A DNA stretch of 10,248 bases. It comes from an uncultured Clostridia bacterium. Lineage in GTDB: Bacteria > Bacillota > Clostridia > Christensenellales > CAG-917. Below the pieces are notes generated by a model, which was given only the letters and a program-made list of their open reading frames with translations, was not told where the DNA came from and did not search any database. Positions 1 to 5,607 of this stretch are shown piece after piece. Location of the stretch: the NCBI GenBank assembly GCA_937881285.1, contig CALGEU010000119.1, positions 1 to 10,248 on the forward strand, in the 5' to 3' direction. The position numbers were made by a program, and so were the translations under genes. Position 1 is the stretch's first letter; every line of letters begins with the position of its first letter.

Positions 1-59
1 AAACGACAAAGTCCCGCGCAAAGAGCGGCAAAGAAATGGATTGCAAAGACTGCAAATAA
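1..59 (+). CDS. C-terminal tail of an upstream gene (partial)
   Basis: Reading from base 3, the frame is open from the window edge to a TAA at 57-59 and ends in a lysine-rich tail closing with D-C-K-D-C-K. It stops 30 bases before the large hairpin at 89-151, as expected for a gene ending ahead of a terminator. The two other + frames also reach stops soon afterwards (near 70 and 81), so the frame choice rests on the stop-hairpin spacing and the tail's character. Too little is visible to name the protein; two cysteines two residues apart could belong to a metal-binding tail, but that is speculation. Confidence 0.4.
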   Translation, partial: TTKSRAKSGKEMDCKDCK

Positions 60-88
60 AAACGCGCTAAATAGCGAATAACCGTGTT

Positions 89-160
89 AACACCCATCCG
101 TTCCAAAATCACGTACTATATGTACGTTGGGTTTTGTTTCGGATGGGTGTTTCCTTGTTT
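89..160 (+). terminator. Large nested hairpin with T-rich tail, probable terminator
   Basis: Bases 89-100 (AACACCCATCCG) pair perfectly with 140-151 over 12 bp. The 39-base interior is itself folded: ACGTAC (111-116) pairs with GTACGT (122-127) around the loop TATAT, and CAAAA (104-108) can pair with TTTTG (132-136). A moderately T-rich tail (TTCCTTGTTTT) follows on the + strand, while the other strand has no T run, so termination of the gene ending at 59 is the simplest reading. Ordinary intrinsic terminators have short loops, so this could instead be a mobile palindromic repeat or a structured RNA that also terminates. Confidence 0.5.
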
Positions 161-322
161 TGCATATAAGTATCGAAATTTAACCATTTGTTATATATAA
201 ATCAAGATAAAATGTTTTTTCGAATAAATAATTTATCATAAACTGTATATAAAATACTTTTGTTGTTTGTTTATATAAACGAATGCTTGACTTTCAATTA
301 TGTAATTAAATACTTTTGGCTC
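161..322. other. AT-rich intergenic stretch, no gene seen
   Basis: Very AT-rich sequence between the nested hairpin and the promoter of the nuclease-like gene. I find no credible coding region, tRNA or known riboswitch. A perfect 12-base palindrome GTTTATATAAAC lies at 269-280, which could be an operator but can arise by chance in such sequence. A TTGACT at 287-292 resembles a -35 box but has no good -10 at 16-18 bases. Confidence 0.5.
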
Positions 323-351
323 TTGCCGCAATATATTTTTTGTTATATAAT
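323..351 (+). promoter_or_regulatory. Sigma-A type promoter of the nuclease-like gene
   Basis: A perfect -10 box TATAAT (346-351) lies 17 bases downstream of TTGCCG (323-328), which matches four of six -35 consensus positions. Transcription would start near 358, leaving a leader of about 23 bases with a GAAGGGG ribosome binding site at 365-371, nine bases before the ATG at 381. The gene therefore carries its own promoter and is not tied to the upstream gene. Confidence 0.7.
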
Positions 352-380
352 TTTGATAAATCATGAAGGGGTTTTAGAAT

Positions 381-1322
381 ATGAATAATCATTTTAGCAA
401 AATGTTTGAAAGAGATATTGACCTTTTAATAATTCAAGAATTTATAGACAAAAGATCTTTCGCAGATTTGTTTTTGAAACAAGTTGGAATTGCGGACGAT
501 GAAGAATACATAATCACGGATACATATCAATCGCTTTATTCACAAGAGGGAGAATCAGATATTACAATTATATTGAATAGGAACGGAAAGAGATTTGGAG
601 TTTTTATTGAAGATAAGATTAATGCCATTACTATGAATGAACAAAGCAGTCGTTATTTTGTTAGAGCAGAAATTTTGAAAAAGCAGAAACAACTTGACGA
701 TTATGTTGTGTTTTTGGCTGCACCTAAAAGCTATATTAACTCTCATAAAGATGATAAAAATGCGCAATATAGTTATTTTGTTTCATATGAAGAAATGCTT
801 TCAGTTATAGGGGGATATAATGGGGCTGCAGAAAAATACAAAGCTGACATGATTAAGTTTGCGTTAAAGGAAAAAGAAAAAGGATATCTTATGATAGAAG
901 ATGAGAAGGTAATGCGCTTTTGGGAAGCTTTTACAAACAGATGTAAACTGAATTCATCTAGACTTATTATCACCAATAATAAAAAAGAAAAAGGAGCGGA
1001 TTCGTCGTGGATATGGTTCAAAACATCCTTTCCCAAAGTGTCAATAGTATATAAAACAAATAGAGGGATTGTTAATTTGCGTGTTCCAAAATATGCAAAT
1101 GCATTTGATGCTTTTGTTGATGCCGTAAAACCTTTAATGCAACAAGATATGGCATTTGAAAAGATGGCAGGATCTGCAAATGTAACAATTAAAAATGAAA
1201 AACTGATTTTAGATATACACAGCAATTGTGAAGATAATTACGAACAAATAGATTATATTTTGAGTCAAATAGAAAGGATGTATGATTTTGCTCTTCAAAT
1301 AAGTAAGGTGATAGCGATATAA
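381..1322 (+). CDS. Standalone PD-(D/E)XK nuclease-like protein
   Basis: A 313-residue protein whose N-terminal half carries the signature of PD-(D/E)XK nucleases: an acidic helix (E10, E20), a strand with G-E-S-D (D60), then E77-D-K79 after a second strand, followed by N-E-Q and R-Y (87-92). This arrangement (ESD-x16-ExK-x7-EQ) is like Pfam PDDEXK_4, found in many poorly characterised bacterial proteins, some near defence genes. Residues 200-313 have no motif I recognise; they may bind the target or a partner. Start ATG is chosen from the ribosome binding site nine bases upstream and the promoter at 323-351. Base composition is much richer in A+T than the neighbours (15 of 60 bases G/C at 421-480, against 35 of 60 at 6541-6600 in leuS), which suggests recent transfer. 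No methyltransferase, helicase or antitoxin gene is adjacent, so a complete restriction system is not supported. DNA cleavage is inferred from the motif. Confidence 0.8.
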   Translation: MNNHFSKMFERDIDLLIIQEFIDKRSFADLFLKQVGIADDEEYIITDTYQSLYSQEGESDITIILNRNGKRFGVFIEDKINAITMNEQSSRYFVRAEILKKQKQLDDYVVFLAAPKSYINSHKDDKNAQYSYFVSYEEMLSVIGGYNGAAEKYKADMIKFALKEKEKGYLMIEDEKVMRFWEAFTNRCKLNSSRLIITNNKKEKGADSSWIWFKTSFPKVSIVYKTNRGIVNLRVPKYANAFDAFVDAVKPLMQQDMAFEKMAGSANVTIKNEKLILDIHSNCEDNYEQIDYILSQIERMYDFALQISKVIAI

Positions 1323-1325
1323 CAT

Positions 1326-1351
1326 AAAAGGCACGGTAAAACGTGCCTTTT
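1326..1351. terminator. Bidirectional intrinsic terminator between convergent genes
   Basis: AAAAGGCACG (1326-1335) pairs perfectly with CGTGCCTTTT (1342-1351) around the loop GTAAAA. The G+C core flanked by A on one side and T on the other serves both directions: the nuclease-like gene ending at 1322 on the + strand and ricT ending at 1381 on the minus strand. Confidence 0.85.
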
Positions 1352-1380
1352 ATATGAGTGTTTATCATTATAAATATTTT

Positions 1381-2238
1381 TTATTCTTCTTTGTCGGACA
1401 TGGCGTCGATTTCGGCGGTGGACTGACGTTCGGCGATTTTCATGTCTTCGAGCGCGTATGTTTTCACGTCGAAACTGCCGTCTTTGAGCATCACTTTCAC
1501 GCGAGCGGTTTGTTTTATCAGGTCGTTTGATTCAACGGTGCCTTCTCCGTCTGCGGTGCGCACTTTGCTGCCAACTTTCGGCATGAGTTTGAACACTTCG
1601 CTGTAATAGGCGTTTTCATATTTGAGACAGCACATAAGTCTGCCGCAAACGCCGCTTATTTTCTGCGGATTCAGGCTGAGACCTTGGATTTTTGCCATTT
1701 TTATCGACACTTTTTCAAAGTCGGGCAGGTGAGTGGTGCAGCAACAGGGGCGTCCGCAAGGCGCGAGCGCGCCGCGCATTTTGGTGTCGTCGCGTTCGTA
1801 AATCTGGCGAAGTTCGATGCGCACTTTGAATATCGATGCGAGCACACGCACGAGTTCGCGGAAATCAACTCTGCCTTCTGCGGTGAAGTAGAAGATAAGT
1901 TTTGTGCGGTCAAAGGTGTATTCTGCGTCGACGAGTTTCATGTTGATGCCCATTTCCGCGACTTTTTCCCTTATGACTTTGAGCGCGTGTTCCTTGTCCT
2001 GCAAGTTTTTCTCGACGCGTTTTATATCGTCGGGAGTTGCTTTTCTCACGACGGGTTTGAGCGGTTGCACGATTTCCTTGTCGTCAACTTCTTTGTTGGC
2101 GATTGTGACGGTGGCGTATTCGAGACCGCGTGCGGTCTCAACTATTGCTCCGTCTCCTTCCTGAAAATCGATATCCTTCGGGTCGAAGTAGTACACCTTG
2201 TTGGTGCTTCTGAATTTTATTCCGACAATTATTGCCAT
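1381..2238 (-). CDS. ricT: RicT/YaaT, PSP1-domain Fe-S regulator
   Basis: A 285-residue PSP1-family protein. In Bacillus subtilis RicT (YaaT) forms the Y-complex with RicA and RicF, carries an Fe-S cluster and steers RNase Y-dependent mRNA maturation, affecting competence, sporulation and biofilm genes. The diagnostic region is residues 155-210: C161-G-R-P-C165-C-C167, then V-S-I-K-M-A-K, then S-L-N-P-Q-K-I-S-G-V-C198-G-R-L-M-C203-C204-L-K-Y-E. These cysteines are the cluster ligands by homology. C165 makes a run of three cysteines where relatives, as I recall, usually have two. The tail after 270 is acidic. The ATG overlaps the end of holB by 10 bases and has a GGAGG (2249-2253, reverse strand) inside holB, so translation is probably coupled. 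Neither partner, RicA nor RicF, is encoded in the window. Confidence 0.93.
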   Translation of the reverse strand: MAIIVGIKFRSTNKVYYFDPKDIDFQEGDGAIVETARGLEYATVTIANKEVDDKEIVQPLKPVVRKATPDDIKRVEKNLQDKEHALKVIREKVAEMGINMKLVDAEYTFDRTKLIFYFTAEGRVDFRELVRVLASIFKVRIELRQIYERDDTKMRGALAPCGRPCCCTTHLPDFEKVSIKMAKIQGLSLNPQKISGVCGRLMCCLKYENAYYSEVFKLMPKVGSKVRTADGEGTVESNDLIKQTARVKVMLKDGSFDVKTYALEDMKIAERQSTAEIDAMSDKEE

Positions 2239-3203
2239 TTGTATCTAGCCTCCAAAATAGAAAACAGCAAGTCGTCCACCGTTGCGGCGACGCTGACGTT
2301 GAGAGATAGTTTTTTACGCTCGGCGTTGACTCGCTGAATGATATTTGCAAGTGCGCGGGCGGAGTATTTTTCGCTGAGTCCGGCAACGCTCGTGGAGACG
2401 TGCTTTGACAGCATAAGGTCTTTGTTGCTTTTTGCAACGAGCATATCGCGAAGAATTATCGACATAACGTCCAAAAGTCCGCCGAGATCCTGCTCTGCAA
2501 GCATAAGTCCGTCCACCTTTGCGACGTCGCTTGAACGATTGAGATTGTCAAGTACGTAGAGTGCGAGTTTGTAGAGTTCGGCATACTTCGGGGAAGTGGC
2601 AATTTTCTTTGCCTTTCCCAGTTGACCTTCGCTGCATGCGGCGGCGATTGCGCTCATTTCTTCGTCGAGTCCCAAAGAGAGCATCGTCGAATATATCACG
2701 TCTTCGTCGAAAAGGTCGATATACACGTTGCGAGTGCGCGACTTTATCGTGCCCAGCATGCTTGCTTCGTTTGCGACTCCGAGAAAAATCGTCACGTCTT
2801 TGGGCGGTTCTTCCAGCGTTTTGAGAATCTTGTTCTGCGCCTGAACGTTCATAAGGTCGGCGCGGTGAACGAAATAGACTTTTCTGTCCGAGAGCGGTTT
2901 CACGGCAATCGTGTCGAGCATGCGTTCGACGTCGTCAACCTTGATTTTGCCGCCGACGGGGTAGAGATGGAAAATGTCCGCGTGATTGTTGTGCGCAACC
3001 TTTTTGCACTCTGCACATTCGCCGCAAGCGTCGTGAGTCTTGCAATATATGCTTTCTCCGACCAGCGTGAAAAATTCGTCCACGACGTCGTCGTCGGCGG
3101 ACACGACCATATAGGCGTGACCGAGCCCCGTCGACAAATCGCTACGAATCAAAGAGTAAGCCCTTGACGAGCGCAAAGCGTTTTCAAAGGTGAGTTCGCT
3201 CAC
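2229..3203 (-). CDS. holB: DNA polymerase III delta' subunit
   Basis: A 324-residue clamp-loader subunit that helps load the beta sliding clamp at primer ends. Visible features are G-H-A-Y near residues 28-31, a zinc-module cysteine set C54, C60, C63, C66, a D-I-F-H-L-Y-P strand, the sensor region N-K-I-L-K-T-L-E-E-P-P (124-134), and S155-R156-T-R where delta' has its SRC arginine-finger motif. There is no Walker A sequence: the P-loop position reads V-V-S-A-D-D-D-V. Delta' does not need to hydrolyse ATP, so this points to delta' and away from gamma/tau (DnaX). The first zinc spacing (C-x5-C) is shorter than the x8 of E. coli. The start is GTG at 3203, giving a 4-base GTGA overlap with the tmk stop; a GAAAGGGG site (3213-3220, reverse strand) sits nine bases before it. 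Confidence 0.92.
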   Translation of the reverse strand: MSELTFENALRSSRAYSLIRSDLSTGLGHAYMVVSADDDVVDEFFTLVGESIYCKTHDACGECAECKKVAHNNHADIFHLYPVGGKIKVDDVERMLDTIAVKPLSDRKVYFVHRADLMNVQAQNKILKTLEEPPKDVTIFLGVANEASMLGTIKSRTRNVYIDLFDEDVIYSTMLSLGLDEEMSAIAAACSEGQLGKAKKIATSPKYAELYKLALYVLDNLNRSSDVAKVDGLMLAEQDLGGLLDVMSIILRDMLVAKSNKDLMLSKHVSTSVAGLSEKYSARALANIIQRVNAERKKLSLNVSVAATVDDLLFSILEARYKWQ

Positions 3204-3811
3204 TTTATAGCACCCCTTTCTCTCAAAGCGTCTATTATTCTTTGAGAAGTGACGTTTCTATCAAAATCGGGTTTTATCCGCACGAAACGACCGTTTGAAG
3301 TTTCGATTTCGCTGATATAACCTTCGTACACTTTGTCGTGGAAAGCGGAAGATTCCAGTTCCATTCTATCGTCTTGAATCTTGAACGTGCGCCAGGATTG
3401 GCTTGGACGCAAGTCAAGAAAAATCGTGACGTCGGGCAGGCAACCGTCCATTGCCGGCGCGTTGATTTGCTTTATCGTGTCCGCGCCCAGACCGCGTGCG
3501 TAACCCTGATATGCGATTGAACTGTCCACGTATCTGTCGCACACGACCAGTTCGCCCCTTTCAAGAGCGGGTTTTATGACTTCGCGCACGAGTTGCGCGC
3601 GGCTTGCCGCATACAAAAGCGCTTCCGTCATATCCGTCATCGCGGTGTTTTGCGGATTGAGAATGACTTTGCGGATTTGTTCGCTTATTTCCGTACTGCC
3701 CGGCTCACGCACGTATACGGCGTGCTGTCCGGTCGCTTCGAGATAGTCTTTGAGCAATTTCAGTTGTGTGGATTTTCCCACACCTTCGCAACCTTCAAAT
3801 GAAACAAACAT
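3200..3811 (-). CDS. tmk: Thymidylate kinase
   Basis: A 203-residue dTMP kinase, a normal length for the family, converting dTMP to dTDP with ATP in the cytoplasm on the way to dTTP. The P-loop G-C-E-G-V-G-K-S-T occupies residues 7-15, the substrate-binding R-E-P-G-S-T 35-40, and the D-R-Y motif 92-94 with S-S-I-A-Y-Q-G after it. The lid region near 147-161 (D-D-R-M-E-L) is short. The ATG has a GGAAAGGGA ribosome binding site a few bases upstream, and a strong promoter lies at 3840-3868. It is the first gene of the tmk-holB-ricT unit. In Bacillus the PII-like gene darA (yaaQ) lies between tmk and holB; here tmk and holB overlap and darA is absent. Confidence 0.96.
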   Translation of the reverse strand: MFVSFEGCEGVGKSTQLKLLKDYLEATGQHAVYVREPGSTEISEQIRKVILNPQNTAMTDMTEALLYAASRAQLVREVIKPALERGELVVCDRYVDSSIAYQGYARGLGADTIKQINAPAMDGCLPDVTIFLDLRPSQSWRTFKIQDDRMELESSAFHDKVYEGYISEIETSNGRFVRIKPDFDRNVTSQRIIDALRERGAIK

Positions 3812-3839
3812 ATCGTCCCTTTCCTTCTTTGATTATCGT

Positions 3840-3868
3840 ATTATATCACGCATCGAAATTATTGTCCA
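3840..3868 (-). promoter_or_regulatory. Extended -10 promoter of the tmk-holB-ricT operon
   Basis: On the minus strand TGGACA (3868-3863) stands 17 bases before a perfect TATAAT (3845-3840), preceded by TG at the extended -10 position (TGATATAAT). Transcription should start near 3833, about 20 bases before the tmk ATG. The promoter sits in the 70-base gap after the GH5 stop, where I see no terminator, so tmk can be transcribed on its own and may also receive read-through from GH5. Confidence 0.8.
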
Positions 3869-3881
3869 ACCATTGAAGCAA

Positions 3882-5354
3882 TCATTCGTCGTCTTCATCT
3901 TCATCGGACGGTTCTTCAAACGAGAGAATATACAGGTCTTTGTCTTGCAAAATTTCGGTTGCGGTGCGGTTGTCGTTGCCGTTCGTGTTGAAATCGGATA
4001 TGTAGGGGAGAATGCAACCCGTCAGCGTCGTGTTTTCGACGTAGTTTTGCGAGTTGTGTCTTGCCCATATTTTCGCGATTTCGTCCTTGCCCATATTGTA
4101 GAAATCCGCTTGCTCGTCCATATTCGCGACGTCGGGAGAGTAGTTGAAAAGTCCCCAGGACGAGTGAAGTGCGGCGTGTTTGAAATTCCAGGTCGTGAAA
4201 TTCCAGCCGACGGCGCAATAAAGTTCGATGACGCCTGCCCACGCTTCTTCTTCCGTTTGCACAGACGTGCGACCCGTTGCGTTGACTTTGTCGGGGTGAG
4301 AATCCGCCCAGACGTTAAATTCGCCGATAAGCACGGGCACGTTGTATTTGCCTGCTTTGGTCGCGAGATTGTTCATGAGAAGTTGCAGCGAGTAGTATGC
4401 GGAGTTGGTTATGCCGCTGCTCGCCCAGTTGTAGTGGTGATATTGATATATCACGTTTTCCCAGCCGTATTTGCTCGGCGCGGGAATTTCCATGGGCGTC
4501 CAGCAGGATTCCATGCAGATTGCGTGATTGCCGTCAACCGCGCGGATTGCCTTGTACAGTTCGTCGAAAAAGTCGAGACAAATATCGTGCGCGGTGGATT
4601 GATTGCCGTCCACTTTAAGTCCCGGTTCGTTGAGAAGGTCGTACATTGCGACGCATTTTTTCTCTTTGTAACGGTTTGCAATCGCAACCCACAATTCAAG
4701 AGTCTTTTGACGGCAGGTTTCGCCGATTTCGTTTTCAAGCCACAACTGACCGCCGTCCTTGAAAGCAATATCGCCGGTGTGGTCGTTTCCGCTTTGAGAG
4801 CCGACTGCGCCGTGCATATCGAGAATGGCGTACAAGCCGTATTTGTCGCACATATCGAGCGCCCGGTCGAGACGGGCAAAGGAGTCTTTCACCACGACGA
4901 GCCTGTCAAAAGGCGTGCGAACGTAAGATTCGCTTTCTTCGTCGTAAGATACCGCGTCCATGAAGTTGAGATACGTGAAGGGAATTCTCACGCAGTTGAG
5001 CCCCATATCGGCAATGCGCTTGAAATCGAGTTCGGTCACCCAGTTGTCCATATAGACGTCAAGCAGTTCGTTCATGCCGTCCATGCCGAATCTGTTTGCG
5101 AGAGTCAGCATCATGTCGATTTGACCGTAGTCGCCGTCAACGTTCGTCGGAACGAGCCATTCTTCCTGAACGAGCCAGCCGCCGAGATTCGTGCCGTAAA
5201 GGCCTATGGGAGTTCCGTCGTTTCCGAGAATTTTCGCTCCGTCCGTTTTCACGAAATCAGTTTCTTTTCCGCCCTTTTCGCCGCACGCCGCAAGTGATAT
5301 GCAAACGAGTGCGATTAAAACGACTGCAATGAGAATAGATACGCGTTTTTTCAT
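3882..5354 (-). CDS. GH5 glycoside hydrolase lipoprotein (beta-glucanase-like)
   Basis: A 490-residue secreted lipoprotein. Residues 1-24 form a signal peptide ending in the lipobox L-A-A-C24, so it is probably anchored outside the membrane. The rest is a GH5 (clan GH-A) barrel: G-T-N-L-G-G-W-L-V (54-62), R123 in C-V-R-I-P-F, L-D-M-H-G-A (178-183), L-N-E243-P with the general acid/base, Q-Y-H-H-Y (304-308) and I-G-E345-F with the nucleophile. N-L-G-G-W and H-G-A-x-G-S-Q resemble the exo-beta-1,3-glucanase branch (GH5_9-like), so a beta-glucan is the likeliest substrate; this is inference. The C-terminus is strongly acidic (from about 479). It has its own promoter and an AGGAAAGGGG site six bases before the ATG. 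No transporter or second glycosidase is nearby, so it is not in a visible polysaccharide locus. Confidence 0.9.
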   Translation of the reverse strand: MKKRVSILIAVVLIALVCISLAACGEKGGKETDFVKTDGAKILGNDGTPIGLYGTNLGGWLVQEEWLVPTNVDGDYGQIDMMLTLANRFGMDGMNELLDVYMDNWVTELDFKRIADMGLNCVRIPFTYLNFMDAVSYDEESESYVRTPFDRLVVVKDSFARLDRALDMCDKYGLYAILDMHGAVGSQSGNDHTGDIAFKDGGQLWLENEIGETCRQKTLELWVAIANRYKEKKCVAMYDLLNEPGLKVDGNQSTAHDICLDFFDELYKAIRAVDGNHAICMESCWTPMEIPAPSKYGWENVIYQYHHYNWASSGITNSAYYSLQLLMNNLATKAGKYNVPVLIGEFNVWADSHPDKVNATGRTSVQTEEEAWAGVIELYCAVGWNFTTWNFKHAALHSSWGLFNYSPDVANMDEQADFYNMGKDEIAKIWARHNSQNYVENTTLTGCILPYISDFNTNGNDNRTATEILQDKDLYILSFEEPSDEDEDDE

Positions 5355-5383
5355 ATTTTGCCCCTTTCCTGCAATATGAAATC

Positions 5384-5412
5384 ATTATATCAAAAAACTT
5401 TTGTATCTTCAA
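5384..5412 (-). promoter_or_regulatory. Extended -10 promoter of the GH5 gene
   Basis: On the minus strand TTGAAG (5412-5407) lies 17 bases before TATAAT (5389-5384), with TG at the extended -10 position. The predicted start near 5377 leaves a leader of about 23 bases. The TGATATAAT core and the distance from -10 box to ATG are almost the same as at tmk. Confidence 0.75.
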
Positions 5413-5520
5413 TAGCGATTGAAAAAGCGGATGAAAAATTTTCTTTTTTCCTTTTTTGCGCCGTGTTGAGACTGCTAAAATGAAAAATATCGTCAAAAAA
5501 ATAAGGCAAAACGGAACATA

Positions 5521-5549
5521 GTGCGCGCACGCCCGCTTGACAACGGGCG
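5521..5549. promoter_or_regulatory. Palindromes over the leuS promoter, possible operator
   Basis: GTGCGCGCAC (5521-5530) is a perfect 10-base palindrome directly followed by CGCCCG (5530-5535), whose inverse CGGGCG (5544-5549) lies across the -35 box. Both are G+C-rich in an otherwise AT-rich spacer. They could bind a regulator at the leuS promoter; the function is inferred from position only. The 5413-5520 part of the spacer shows only A- and T-runs and no gene. Confidence 0.35.
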
Positions 5550-5565
5550 GATATGGTATTAAACT
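5537..5565 (+). promoter_or_regulatory. Promoter of leuS (and probably serS)
   Basis: A perfect -35 box TTGACA (5537-5542) is followed after 17 bases by TAAACT (5560-5565), four of six -10 positions. Transcription would start near 5572, leaving a leader of only about 36 bases before the ATG at 5608. That is too short for the T-box leader that often controls aminoacyl-tRNA synthetase genes in Bacillota. Confidence 0.65.
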
Positions 5566-5607
5566 GAATATTACTATTTTATATTTTCTTAGGAGTGCTT
5601 GACGCTT

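Noticed and set aside
89..155. Integron attC recombination site
   Set aside because: There is a long imperfect palindrome bordered by AAC and GTT, but the flanking bases do not fit RYYYAAC or GTTRRRY, and no cassette array or integrase is present.
3750..5297. A 515-codon open frame on the + strand opposite the GH5 and tmk genes
   Set aside because: The opposite strand encodes a complete GH5 lipoprotein with signal peptide, catalytic motifs, promoter and ribosome binding site. The + strand frame has no recognisable domain and arises from codon bias.
5599..5607. TTG at 5599 as the leuS start
   Set aside because: It lies three bases after AGGAG, too close for initiation, and would add three residues not seen in typical LeuRS starts; ATG 5608 fits better.
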